This document shows, one piece after another, positions 48,876 through 58,160 of a stretch of 64,000 nt of DNA. The translations under genes and the position numbers were made by a program. A model generated the notes under the pieces. The model had not been told where the DNA came from, searched no databases, and saw only the letters and a list, made by a program, of their open reading frames with translations. Where the stretch lies: contig QCBN01000002.1 in the NCBI GenBank assembly GCA_003281585.1, forward strand, positions 124,001 to 188,000, in the 5' to 3' direction. Position 1 is the first letter of the stretch. The number at the start of each line of letters is the position of its first letter. The stretch comes from Prochlorococcus sp. AG-347-I15 (GTDB taxonomy: Bacteria > Cyanobacteriota > Cyanobacteriia > PCC-6307 > Cyanobiaceae).

Positions 48876-49546
48876 TTTTTATTATTGTTATTAAGCCATT
48901 TTTCATAAGCGGCATTTCTAATTCTGCAGCTATCACACTTACCGCATGGTTTTGCATTGCCCGAATAACAACTCCATGTTTTATCTAAAGGCACATGATT
49001 AGCAAAAGCTAATTTAATAATTTCCTCTTTATTTAAATCTAGTAGTGGTGTCCAAAGTTTTATTGGATTATTTTCTCTTCCTCTTTTATTGGCTAAATCT
49101 GCTAATTCTTGAAATTTTTTAATGTAGTCAGGTCTACAATCTGGATAACCAGAATAATCTAGTGCATTAACTCCTAATCCTATAAAATCAGCATCTATTG
49201 CTTCGGCATAACTCAGGGCAACGGAAATAAATATAGTATTTCTCCCAGGAACATAAGTATTAGGAATTTTATTAGTTTGTACTCCTTCTTTCGGAATATT
49301 TTTTTGAGTATCAGTTAATGACGATCCTCCCCATAAAGATAAGTCAAGCTTCATGATTTTAAATTCTTCGATATCAAAGTGTTTTGCAATTATTGATGCA
49401 GAATTTAATTCTTTTTTATGACGTTGACCGTAGTCAAATGAAAGGCCAAAAATTTTAGCTTCGGATTTTTTTGCGATACCAGTAACTGTAGAAGAATCTA
49501 AACCTCCAGATAATAAAACTACTATCGATTTATTTTTAAGAGTCAT
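48872..49546 (-). CDS. queC: 7-cyano-7-deazaguanine (preQ0) synthase
   Basis: 224 residues. ATP-dependent conversion of carboxydeazaguanine to preQ0, a queuosine precursor. The PP-loop VLLSGGLDSSTVTGIA is near residue 10, and the zinc-binding Cys set is CYSGNAKPCGKCDSCRIR near 195. It follows queE by 6 nt and overlaps pabB by ATGA. No defect is visible. Confidence 0.96.
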   Translation of the reverse strand: MTLKNKSIVVLLSGGLDSSTVTGIAKKSEAKIFGLSFDYGQRHKKELNSASIIAKHFDIEEFKIMKLDLSLWGGSSLTDTQKNIPKEGVQTNKIPNTYVPGRNTIFISVALSYAEAIDADFIGLGVNALDYSGYPDCRPDYIKKFQELADLANKRGRENNPIKLWTPLLDLNKEEIIKLAFANHVPLDKTWSCYSGNAKPCGKCDSCRIRNAAYEKWLNNNNKK

Positions 49547-49552
49547 ATGATT

Positions 49553-50230
49553 TCAATTAATTTTTAAGTATTTGTGAGTTTGAAGGCTCAATTTCCAATC
49601 TGGATTATTTTTTACGAAATCAATAGCAAGAGAAAAACCATTCGCATTGTTCCATGCTGGCTGTAAATAAAAAATTTTATCTTCTTTATTTAAGCCATCT
49701 TTGCTTTTAGAGAGTTGATATTGTTTTAAAGTTTCTTTTTTTATTTGAATAGCAAATTCAATATCTTCTATTTCATTTATGATTATTTTGATTTCATTAC
49801 AGTTTTTTAAAAAATAATTTTTTGGAGGTGAGTGTCTTTTAGGAGATAAAGTAATCCAGTCATAGCTTCCTGATATCGAATTAACCCCACTTGTTTCAAT
49901 ATGAATCTTCATTGGCTTTTGTTCTTCTCCCATTGTCATTTTTTTTATGGCTTTGCAAAAATTATCCAAGTTATGTTGTAAAGGCTCTCCACCTGTAATA
50001 ACGCAAAAAGATGCTCCTTTTTCTCTGGCAATTTTTATGCGATCTATTATTTTTTCAATTGATATAGAAGGGTGTTTTTTCTCGTCCCATGAGTTTTTGG
50101 TATCGCACCAAGAACATCCAACTTTACATCCAGCTAATCTTACAAAAAAAGCACTTTTTCCAGCGTGAAAACCTTCACCTTGTAATGAATGAAATTGTTC
50201 GACTAAGGGTAAATAATTTGTCATTTTCAT
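49553..50230 (-). CDS. queE: 7-carboxy-7-deazaguanine synthase (radical SAM)
   Basis: 225 residues. Radical-SAM enzyme that contracts the ring of carboxytetrahydropterin. FHSLQGEGFHAGKSAFFVRL near residue 13 and the cluster motif CKVGCSWC (C-x3-C-x2-C) near 35 are visible, followed by ITGGEPLQH near 79. Two ATGs two codons apart (50230 and 50224) are possible starts. It sits between pyrG (18 nt upstream) and queC. QueD is not in the window. Confidence 0.95.
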   Translation of the reverse strand: MKMTNYLPLVEQFHSLQGEGFHAGKSAFFVRLAGCKVGCSWCDTKNSWDEKKHPSISIEKIIDRIKIAREKGASFCVITGGEPLQHNLDNFCKAIKKMTMGEEQKPMKIHIETSGVNSISGSYDWITLSPKRHSPPKNYFLKNCNEIKIIINEIEDIEFAIQIKKETLKQYQLSKSKDGLNKEDKIFYLQPAWNNANGFSLAIDFVKNNPDWKLSLQTHKYLKIN

Positions 50231-50248
50231 TCAAAAAAATAAAGAATA

Positions 50249-51859
50249 TTAATTTGATTGAGTTAACTTATCTTGAGAGGCTTTTATTAAACCTTGAAAT
50301 AAAGGATGTGGTTTGCCAGGTCGTGATAAAAACTCAGGATGATATTGACATGCTAAGAAGTATGGATGATTTTCTAACTCAATTAACTCAACTAATCTGC
50401 CATCTGGTGATGTACCACTAATTTTGTATCCAGAATCTAAAAAACTTTGTTTGTAGTAATTATTAAATTCGTATCTATGTCTATGTCTCTCATAAATAAC
50501 ATCCTCATTATATAAGTTTTTTCCAGTTGTATTTTTTGTCAATCTACATGGATAAACTCCAAGTCTCATTGTCCCACCTAAATCAACTACATCTTCCTGT
50601 TCTGGTAATAAATGTATTACTGGATTGGGAGTATTTGGGTCTAGTTCTGAACTAGATGCATCTGGAAGATTAGCTATATTCCTGGCCCATTCTATAACTG
50701 CACATTGCATACCAAGGCACAAACCTAAAAAGGGAATTTTATTTTCTCTTGCGAATTTTATAGCCGAAATTTTTCCATTGACTCCTCTATTGCCAAATCC
50801 CCCGGGTACCACAATTGCATCAACTTTATTTAAGTAAGTTTCTGCTGAATTTTTTTCTATCATTTCAGCACTTACCCAATGTAAATCTAATAAAGCCTTT
50901 TGTTCAATACATGCATGTCTTAAAGCTTCAACAACGGATAAATATGCATCTCCAAGTTCAATGTATTTACCTACTAAAGCAACTTTGATTGGAGCTCCAG
51001 GATTTCTTAGGTTGTGTATAAGTTGCTCCCAATTTTTCAAATCACATTTTTTATCTTCAAGGTCTAAATACTTCAGGGTTTCTTTGCATAAACCTTCTTT
51101 TTTTAACGAAAGAGGTACAGAATAAATACTGTCTGCGTCTAAAGCTTCAATTACAGAGTTTATACTAACACCGCAAAAACCACTAAGCTTCTTTTTAAGA
51201 GCTTCATTGATAGATTTATCACTGCGGCATACAAGTAAATCTGGCTGAATTCCAATTGATCTTAATTCTTTGACTGAATGTTGTGTTGGTTTAGTTTTTA
51301 TTTCGCCAGAGGTTTTGATGTAAGGAAGTAATGTTACGTGTATGTATGCAACATCGTTCCTATTGACATCATTTTTGAATTCTCTTATTGCCTCTAAAAA
51401 AGGTAGAGATTCAATATCACCAACTGTTCCACCAATTTCAGTAATTATAATATCTGCATTGCTGTTGGAGGCTACTCTATGAATTCTTTCTCTTATTTCT
51501 CCCGTTATGTGAGGTATTACTTGTACAGTTCCACCGTTATAATTGCCTCTTCTTTCTTTATTAATAACTGCCTGATAGATAGATCCCGTAGTCACACTAT
51601 TTAACCTTGTCATCGCAGTATCAGTAAATCTTTCATAATGACCTAAATCTAGATCGGTTTCAGCCCCATCTTCAGTTACAAATACTTCTCCATGTTGGAA
51701 AGGGCTCATTGTTCCTGGATCAACATTTAGATATGGATCTAGTTTTAATATTGAAACACTATATCCTCTAGACTTTAATAATCTTCCTAAGCTTGCAGCT
51801 ACAATTCCTTTACCAATGCTAGAAACTACTCCTCCGGTGACAAATACAAATTTTGACAT
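50249..51859 (-). CDS. pyrG: CTP synthase
   Basis: 536 residues. Makes CTP from UTP with glutamine. The synthetase half starts [19 protein letters not shown] near residue 7 and includes the [13 protein letters not shown] loop. The class I glutaminase half has GGFGNRG near 350, the nucleophile Cys in [18 protein letters not shown] near 378 (shown in part), and [11 protein letters not shown] near 512 for the His-Glu pair. Lies downstream of aspS by 75 nt on the same strand. Confidence 0.98.
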   Translation of the reverse strand: MSKFVFVTGGVVSSIGKGIVAASLGRLLKSRGYSVSILKLDPYLNVDPGTMSPFQHGEVFVTEDGAETDLDLGHYERFTDTAMTRLNSVTTGSIYQAVINKERRGNYNGGTVQVIPHITGEIRERIHRVASNSNADIIITEIGGTVGDIESLPFLEAIREFKNDVNRNDVAYIHVTLLPYIKTSGEIKTKPTQHSVKELRSIGIQPDLLVCRSDKSINEALKKKLSGFCGVSINSVIEALDADSIYSVPLSLKKEGLCKETLKYLDLEDKKCDLKNWEQLIHNLRNPGAPIKVALVGKYIELGDAYLSVVEALRHACIEQKALLDLHWVSAEMIEKNSAETYLNKVDAIVVPGGFGNRGVNGKISAIKFARENKIPFLGLCLGMQCAVIEWARNIANLPDASSSELDPNTPNPVIHLLPEQEDVVDLGGTMRLGVYPCRLTKNTTGKNLYNEDVIYERHRHRYEFNNYYKQSFLDSGYKISGTSPDGRLVELIELENHPYFLACQYHPEFLSRPGKPHPLFQGLIKASQDKLTQSN

Positions 51860-51934
51860 TAAATATTTTTAATTAAGCACAGCCTCCTTATATTTTATTT
51901 AAACAAAAAAGTTTAAGAACATCCATATATATAC

Positions 51935-53731
51935 TTATTCATCAATTGTTATTTCAATATCTAATTCTTTTAATTGTGATTCAGAGACATTTGCAGGTGC
52001 ATTTGTGAGAAGACATTTTGCCTGTTGATTTTTTGGGAAAGCAATGGTTTCTCTGATTGAATCTGCACCAATGATCAGCATGGTAAGACGATCCAATCCA
52101 AACGCTATTCCACCATGAGGAGGAGCACCCATTTCTAAGGCTTCTATTAAAAATCCAAATTTTTCATCAATCTCTTTATCAGTCAGTCCAACCGTTTTCA
52201 GAACCTCTTTTTGTAAGTTAGCTTCATGAATACGTAAAGAGCCACCTCCTAACTCCAATCCATTGAGAACTAAGTCATAAGCATTTGCTGTAGAACTCTC
52301 AATTTCTTTTTTCAAATTTTTAGAATTTGTTGATTTTATATTTTTTGGAGAACAAAAAGGATGATGTAAAGCTTCATATCTATTTTCATCTTCATTTCTC
52401 TCAAACATTGGGAAGTCAGTTACCCATAAGAAATTCCATTTACTTTTGTCAATAAGATTTAGGTCTTTCGCGATATATTGTCTGACCCTATCTAATGACT
52501 GATTGACAATTTGTTTATCTCCAGCTCCTAAGAGGATTAAGTCTCCATCTTTTGCTTCTGTGATTTTTAAAATATCAGCTATATGCTCTTCATTTAAATT
52601 ATTTTTAATTGCCCCAATAGTCTCAAGCTCATCTCCTTTGACCCTTATAAAGGCCAAACCACCAGCTCCTGCATCTTGAGCTACTTGGAAGATGTCACCT
52701 CCTGGTTTAATTCTGACGTTGCTAATACTTGAATTGCCTCCTTTGACTGTTATGGATTTTATATAACCTCCAGACTTAATTGCCTTGGTGAAAATATTAA
52801 ATCCAATATTACCCAATACTCCTCCTAAATCTTTTAATAACATTTGATATCTAGTATCTGGTCTATCAGTTCCGTAATTATCCATTGCTGCTTGCCATGA
52901 CATTCTTGGAAAAGCATTATTAAAATTAATATTTAACACTTCTTTCCATATTTTTTTTATGAGACTTTCATTAAAAGAAATTATTTCTTCTTCACTAATA
53001 AAGCTCATTTCAATGTCTAATTGAGTAAACTCTGGCTGTCTATCTGCCCTTAAGTCTTCATCACGGAAACATTTTGCGATTTGATAATACTTATCTAAGC
53101 CCCCAACCATTAAAATTTGTTTAAATAGTTGTGGGGATTGAGGTAAAGCAAAAAATTCTCCATTTGAAAGACGAGCAGGAACAAGAAAATCGCGAGCGCC
53201 TTCAGGAGTTGACTTTGTAAGTAATGGGGTCTCTACTTCTGTAAATCCAAAATTATCAAGAAATTCTCTAGCAACTTTGATAATTTTATGTCTTGTTTTT
53301 AAATTGTCTAGTAATTTTCCCCTTCTTAAATCAAGGTATCTATATTTTAATCTGAGTTCCTCTTTTGTATTTTCATAATCATGTATAGACACTGGAAAAG
53401 GTAAGTTGTTTTTAATTTGGTTGAGAACTTGCAAATCTTTAACCTTAAGCTCTAGCTCTCCAGTACTTAAATTTGTATTTATGGAATCTTTGGGCCTTTC
53501 ATTAATAATTCCGCTAACCATTATTACTGTTTCATTTCTTAGAGTTTCTGCCTGTTTAAATAGATCTGCGCCATCATCGGGGTTAATTGTTATTTGTAGA
53601 AATCCACTATGGTCTCTTAAATCAATAAAAATTACACCACCATGATCTCTTCTTCTATCTACCCATCCGCATAAATTAACTAATTTACCAATATCTGTAT
53701 TATTGAGTTCATTGCAAATTTTGTTTCTCAT
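51935..53731 (-). CDS. aspS: Aspartyl-tRNA synthetase
   Basis: 598 residues, the long bacterial form with the GAD insertion domain, so it may be non-discriminating together with GatCAB. The N-terminal OB fold contains [18 protein letters not shown] near residue 25. Class II motif 2 is [18 protein letters not shown] near 215 and motif 3 is GIAFGLDRL near 545. It is upstream of pyrG and downstream of gcvT on the same strand. Confidence 0.98.
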   Translation of the reverse strand: MRNKICNELNNTDIGKLVNLCGWVDRRRDHGGVIFIDLRDHSGFLQITINPDDGADLFKQAETLRNETVIMVSGIINERPKDSINTNLSTGELELKVKDLQVLNQIKNNLPFPVSIHDYENTKEELRLKYRYLDLRRGKLLDNLKTRHKIIKVAREFLDNFGFTEVETPLLTKSTPEGARDFLVPARLSNGEFFALPQSPQLFKQILMVGGLDKYYQIAKCFRDEDLRADRQPEFTQLDIEMSFISEEEIISFNESLIKKIWKEVLNINFNNAFPRMSWQAAMDNYGTDRPDTRYQMLLKDLGGVLGNIGFNIFTKAIKSGGYIKSITVKGGNSSISNVRIKPGGDIFQVAQDAGAGGLAFIRVKGDELETIGAIKNNLNEEHIADILKITEAKDGDLILLGAGDKQIVNQSLDRVRQYIAKDLNLIDKSKWNFLWVTDFPMFERNEDENRYEALHHPFCSPKNIKSTNSKNLKKEIESSTANAYDLVLNGLELGGGSLRIHEANLQKEVLKTVGLTDKEIDEKFGFLIEALEMGAPPHGGIAFGLDRLTMLIIGADSIRETIAFPKNQQAKCLLTNAPANVSESQLKELDIEITIDE

Positions 53732-53785
53732 CTAAGTATGATTTATTTATCAAAACTTATAATAATTCTTTAAGGGTAAATTTAG

Positions 53786-54898
53786 TTAATAATTTTTTTT
53801 ATAAAACGCTCTCTTTGTTATTACCGCTTTGAATTTTTTGCCTCTTATTAATATTTGAACTTCATTATTTATTAAGGCATGCGAAGTATTTATGTATGCA
53901 AAAGCTATAGCTTGTTGTTTAGTTGGAGACCAACTGCCGCTTGTAATAGTCCCAATATTTTCTTCACCTTTAAGAACTGCGCAACCTTTTCTTCCTATTG
54001 CTTTACCTTCTATAGAGAGACCAACTAACTTTTTTTGAATACCTAATCTTGACTGCTCTTCAAGAAATCTTCTTCCAAAGAATTCGTGATTATTTTCAAG
54101 ATGTACTAGCCAGCCTAACCCTGCTTCATATGGAGAAGTTTTTTCATTTATGTCTTGACCATAAAGATGCATGCCTGCTTCAAGTCTAAGAGTATCTCTA
54201 GCTCCTAAACCACAAGGGGTAACATTTTTGGAAATTGAGAAATCCCATAAATTAATTGCAGCTTTTTTAGATAGAAGTATTTCTAGACCATTCTCTCCCG
54301 TATAGCCTGTCTTTGAAAAGAAAATTTTTTCTTTTGGCGAAATATGTTCAAAAATTTTATATTCGCAACCAAAGTTAGGGATATGTGAGATCGAAGATGC
54401 AATCCATTCTTCAAATAAATCGAATGAGTTTTTTCCCTGTAGTGCTAAAAGTACTTTGTCTTTTTTAAAGTTTGTTATCGAAATTTCAGAAATATTTAAA
54501 TTATTTTTTATCCAATGTAAATCTTCTTCATATCTACTTGCATTAACTATTAACAATAATTCTGATATGTCATTTTCTTGTATACCAAGGTCATAAATTA
54601 TTAAGTCATCTATTATTCCGCCTTTATCATTGAGCATTACTGTATAAAGTCCCTGACCTTCAGAAAAGGAGTATAAATTAGTAGGAAAAAGTTTTTGAAT
54701 ATAATCCTTTGGGTTGATTCCCTTGATAGAAATCACACCCATGTGAGAAATGTCAAATAATCCTGCTGAAGATCTAACTGATTCATGCTCTTTAATTAAT
54801 CCTGAAAATGATATGGGCATTTCCCAACCTGCAAAATCCACTAATTTTGCATTGGATTCAACATATTTTGAATAAAGAGGACTTTTTAGCAAATCCAT
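53786..54898 (-). CDS. gcvT: Glycine cleavage system T protein (aminomethyltransferase)
   Basis: 370 residues. Transfers the aminomethyl carbon to tetrahydrofolate, making 5,10-methylene-THF. [13 protein letters not shown] near residue 47, DDLIIYDLG near 98 and [16 protein letters not shown] near 230 are the family motifs. The other glycine cleavage genes (P, H, L) are not here. No glycine riboswitch fits in the 50-nt gap upstream. Confidence 0.96.
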   Translation of the reverse strand: MDLLKSPLYSKYVESNAKLVDFAGWEMPISFSGLIKEHESVRSSAGLFDISHMGVISIKGINPKDYIQKLFPTNLYSFSEGQGLYTVMLNDKGGIIDDLIIYDLGIQENDISELLLIVNASRYEEDLHWIKNNLNISEISITNFKKDKVLLALQGKNSFDLFEEWIASSISHIPNFGCEYKIFEHISPKEKIFFSKTGYTGENGLEILLSKKAAINLWDFSISKNVTPCGLGARDTLRLEAGMHLYGQDINEKTSPYEAGLGWLVHLENNHEFFGRRFLEEQSRLGIQKKLVGLSIEGKAIGRKGCAVLKGEENIGTITSGSWSPTKQQAIAFAYINTSHALINNEVQILIRGKKFKAVITKRAFYKKNY

Positions 54899-54948
54899 GA
54901 AATATTTAGTTTTTATTTAGTATTTTTACACTGTAGTTTAGAAATTTT

Positions 54949-55830
54949 TTATTGCATATTTTCTAATGACAAAATTAAGCTTCTAAGTACTTTGGCTGCA
55001 ACTATGCTACTTACTCCACTTTTATCAATTTCTGGAGATAATTCCACAATATCTGAAGCCACAATTCTAAGGTCTTTTAAAGTTTTCAGTATTTCTTCAA
55101 AATCATTCCAAAAAAATCCTCCCGGTTCTGGAGTGCCTGTCCCTGCAATTAAACTGGGATCAAACCAATCTAAATCTATTGTTAAATAGATTGGAGACTT
55201 CGCGTATGGTAGAAGAGCTTGTTTTAAATTATTTGCATTTCCGCCAGGACAAAAGTTTACTAATTGGTTGTTTTTATGCATAATTTCAAATTCTTCTTTA
55301 GTCCCACTTCTAATTCCTATTTGCAAAATTTTTTTTTCAGGTAGCACTTCTAAGCATCTTTTCATAGTACAAGCATGACTATGTTCATTCCCTATATATG
55401 ATTCTCTTAAATCTGCATGAGCATCAAGTTGAACCAATATCAAATCTGGATATTTTTTTACTAATGCTTCAATAGCACCTCTTGTAATAGAGTGTTCGCC
55501 TCCAAGCATAATAGGACTAAGGCGTTTACTAATTAAATAATTTGTTGCTGATTTAACTGATTCAATAACGGATTTTGAGTCATTTTTATCAATTAGTATT
55601 GATCCAAAATCAACATACATAATATCCTCTAAGTCTTTTTTTATTTTTGGACAATATGTTTCTAAACAAGAACTGACTTGTCTTATTGCTTCAGGGCCAA
55701 ATCTTGCTCCTGGTTTAAACGAACATGTCCCGTCATAATTAACTCCAAATATACCAATTGAGCAATTTTCAGGACTTCTTTTTGCTCCCATATAAATTGC
55801 ATTTTCGTTATCAAATAAATTTTTTGTCAT
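54949..55830 (-). CDS. speB: Agmatinase/arginase-family ureohydrolase
   Basis: 293 residues. Hydrolyses agmatine to putrescine and urea (Mn enzyme). The metal ligands are in GGEHSITRG near residue 110, LDAHADLRESY near 133 and LDWFDPS near 217. The adjacent spermidine synthase (TAA, 1 nt, ATG) supports the agmatinase assignment over arginase or another ureohydrolase. Substrate specificity is otherwise inferred. Confidence 0.9.
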   Translation of the reverse strand: MTKNLFDNENAIYMGAKRSPENCSIGIFGVNYDGTCSFKPGARFGPEAIRQVSSCLETYCPKIKKDLEDIMYVDFGSILIDKNDSKSVIESVKSATNYLISKRLSPIMLGGEHSITRGAIEALVKKYPDLILVQLDAHADLRESYIGNEHSHACTMKRCLEVLPEKKILQIGIRSGTKEEFEIMHKNNQLVNFCPGGNANNLKQALLPYAKSPIYLTIDLDWFDPSLIAGTGTPEPGGFFWNDFEEILKTLKDLRIVASDIVELSPEIDKSGVSSIVAAKVLRSLILSLENMQ

Positions 55831-55831
55831 C

Positions 55832-56683
55832 TTATGAATCTAGTTCTTTTACAATTTTATTTGGCATCATTTTGAATGCTGCATTTTGAAAATTTAAATT
55901 CCAAATTTCACATCCTTTTTCTATTTTTAGGACTTCATCATAATTTTGCTTTGATAAATTTAGATCTTCTGAAGAAGCGAATGTCCAACTCCAAATCCCG
56001 CTTGGATATATAGGCACAAAGGAATACATAGTTTCAGAAACTTTAAATATATTTTTTAGGGTTTTCAAAATATTTATGTGAATATTTTTGAAGGATTCAG
56101 GAGATTCGCTTTGCGTTGCTAATATCCCCTTTGGTGTAAGTATTCTTTTACATCCTTTATAAAAAGAATCTGAAAATAATAAATTTGAAAATTCTGAGGG
56201 ATCTGAACAATCTATAAAAATAACGTCGTAAAAATTATCTTTTGTTTTTTTTACCCATTGCACACCATCATCAACATGTATCTCTAATCTTTTATCATTC
56301 CATGCTTCGCCTCCAATTTCTTTTAGAAATTTTTTAGATATTTTGATTACCTCCTCATCAATTTCTACTAGATCAATTTTTGATATTTGAGAATATTTAA
56401 CGCATTCTCTTGCTGTACCGCCGTCTCCTCCACCAATAATTAGTACATTAGATTTTTCGTCTGTGCTACTTAATGCTGGATGCACAAGACACTCATGATA
56501 ATATTTCTCGTCTTTTAGTGATGTCATCCAACAACCATCAAGCATTAAAGCTCTGCCATAGTATTCATTTTCAATAACAATAATTTCTTGATATTGTGAT
56601 TTTTGTTTAATTAAGACATTTCCATTTAGTCCGAATCTTGAGCCTTTATGATATTCATCTATCCATGTTGAAATATTAGTCAT
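55832..56683 (-). CDS. speE: Spermidine synthase-like aminopropyltransferase
   Basis: 283 residues. Transfers aminopropyl from decarboxylated SAM to putrescine. LIIGGGDGGTARECVKY near residue 84 is the nucleotide-binding loop, DCSDPSEF near 159 the catalytic Asp region, and YYHECLVHPAL near 64 the substrate-side motif. Its products feed from speB directly downstream. It precedes speB by 1 nt and follows mazG by 7 nt. Confidence 0.92.
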   Translation of the reverse strand: MTNISTWIDEYHKGSRFGLNGNVLIKQKSQYQEIIVIENEYYGRALMLDGCWMTSLKDEKYYHECLVHPALSSTDEKSNVLIIGGGDGGTARECVKYSQISKIDLVEIDEEVIKISKKFLKEIGGEAWNDKRLEIHVDDGVQWVKKTKDNFYDVIFIDCSDPSEFSNLLFSDSFYKGCKRILTPKGILATQSESPESFKNIHINILKTLKNIFKVSETMYSFVPIYPSGIWSWTFASSEDLNLSKQNYDEVLKIEKGCEIWNLNFQNAAFKMMPNKIVKELDS

Positions 56684-56690
56684 TTGCTTT

Positions 56691-57536
56691 TTAAGAATTT
56701 TTTCTTTTAAGTTTTCGCTTAGCTATTTGCCAAAGCTGTTGAAATTCTTTAGGAGTTTGTTTTTTAATATTATCGCCTGCAAGATGTTCAATGATTGAAA
56801 ATCTGTTTAAAAATTTTTTATTAGTTTTTTGAAGAGCTGATTCAGGACTTATTTTTAAAAAGTTTGAGAGATTCAGAAGGGTAAAGTAAACATCCCCAAA
56901 TTCATTTTTTATTTCTGAATCATTATTACTTTTAATTGCTTCCTTTAATTCATTAATCTCTTCTTCTAACTTTTCAAAAATCTGATTGGTACTCTCCCAT
57001 TTAAAACCATATTCTTTAACAACATTTGTGATTTTATCTGTTCCAACCATTGGCGGTAAATTTTTTATCTTCATACCTAAATTTTTACTAATTGAAGATT
57101 TCATATGAGGTGTTTCTTTTTCTGAACTTTTAATGTTTTCCCAAATCTGTTGAGATTTTTCTAGAGATACTTTTTCTTTTTTTTTAAAAATATATGGATG
57201 TCTATTAATAATTTTCTTGTTTAGATTTTTTATGACATCATCTAGTGTAAATTCTTTTTTTTCGTAACCTATTTCAGCATGAAGCATTACTTGTAATAAA
57301 AGATCTCCTAACTCTTCACATATGTTATCCGCCTTTTCTGCGTATATCGCATCTATAAACTCATCACTTTCTTCATGTAAAAATGGGATCAACGATTTAT
57401 GAGACTGTATTTTTTGCCAAGGGCATCCCCAAGTTTTATCTTTTAATGATTTGATATTAGATATTAAAATTTTAAAGCTTTCAAAAGTCTCTAAATCGGA
57501 ATTTTTTTGTAAGTTATATCTATCGTTTGAGTACAT
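56691..57536 (-). CDS. mazG: Nucleoside triphosphate pyrophosphohydrolase MazG
   Basis: 281 residues with two MazG units. Metal-binding Glu clusters are in EESDEFIDAIYAEKADNICEELGDLLLQ near residue 57 (shown in part) and EEEINELKEAI ... EFGDVYFTLL near 195. It hydrolyses NTPs and dNTPs to monophosphates, for house-cleaning and possibly (p)ppGpp-linked control. It is the first gene of the leftward mazG-speE-speB-gcvT run. Cyanophages carry their own mazG, but this is the longer cellular two-domain form. Confidence 0.95.
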   Translation of the reverse strand: MYSNDRYNLQKNSDLETFESFKILISNIKSLKDKTWGCPWQKIQSHKSLIPFLHEESDEFIDAIYAEKADNICEELGDLLLQVMLHAEIGYEKKEFTLDDVIKNLNKKIINRHPYIFKKKEKVSLEKSQQIWENIKSSEKETPHMKSSISKNLGMKIKNLPPMVGTDKITNVVKEYGFKWESTNQIFEKLEEEINELKEAIKSNNDSEIKNEFGDVYFTLLNLSNFLKISPESALQKTNKKFLNRFSIIEHLAGDNIKKQTPKEFQQLWQIAKRKLKRKNS

Positions 57537-57634
57537 AGGATATATTTTATTAATTTAATTTTGCCTTAATCATGAAATATTTAAATACTTAGTATAAATT
57601 TCTCAACTTCATCTATTAGAATGGTTTATTATAT

Positions 57635-57706
<72 letters not shown>

Positions 57707-57721
57707 TTTATTATTTTTCTA

Positions 57722-58063
57722 ATGACTGAGATCGTCAATCTTTCAATCAGTCAAAGCGCTGCTTCAGAACTATCTAGGCAAGCTTCTTTTGGAGGTTCTC
57801 CTGGAGAAATGTCGATTGATTTGGTAGAGGATAAAAATTGTTCCGAAGGATGGATGCATATTAAATTAAGCCCAGGCACATGTAATGGATCCCCTATTTC
57901 AAGAACTGAAGGAGTAACTTTATACGCGGATGTAAAAAAGTTTAATTTACTTAAAGATTTAAAATTAGATTATTACGGTGATTTGAGCGGTGGTGGATTT
58001 CTTATTTCAACACCAAAAAATGCAAAACGTTGTTCCTGCGGTTCTGGCTTCAAACTTTTGTAG
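57722..58063 (+). CDS. A-type iron-sulfur carrier (IscA/HesB-like)
   Basis: 113 residues from the ATG at 57722, 16 nt after the tRNA; an upstream in-frame ATG lies inside the tRNA and is rejected. ISQSAASELSRQ near residue 9 and the C-terminal CSCGSGF (104-110) fit the HesB/IscA family. Three Cys (40, 104, 106) have the 64-residue spacing of the E. coli IscA ligands Cys35-Cys99-Cys101. The middle (residues 25-60) is shortened or divergent from typical family members. It probably carries Fe-S clusters to target proteins. Confidence 0.85.
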   Translation: MTEIVNLSISQSAASELSRQASFGGSPGEMSIDLVEDKNCSEGWMHIKLSPGTCNGSPISRTEGVTLYADVKKFNLLKDLKLDYYGDLSGGGFLISTPKNAKRCSCGSGFKLL

Positions 58064-58160
58064 AATGAATGTGTCTTTTTTTGCAAACTAATATTAGTTT
58101 CATTAATTGGCTGCTCTCAAGATAAAATAAATAAAAAGTTTATTGAAATAAAATTAGGAC

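Noticed and set aside
54899-54948. Glycine riboswitch upstream of gcvT
   Set aside because: The 50-nt gap is too short for a glycine aptamer and shows no aptamer-like structure.
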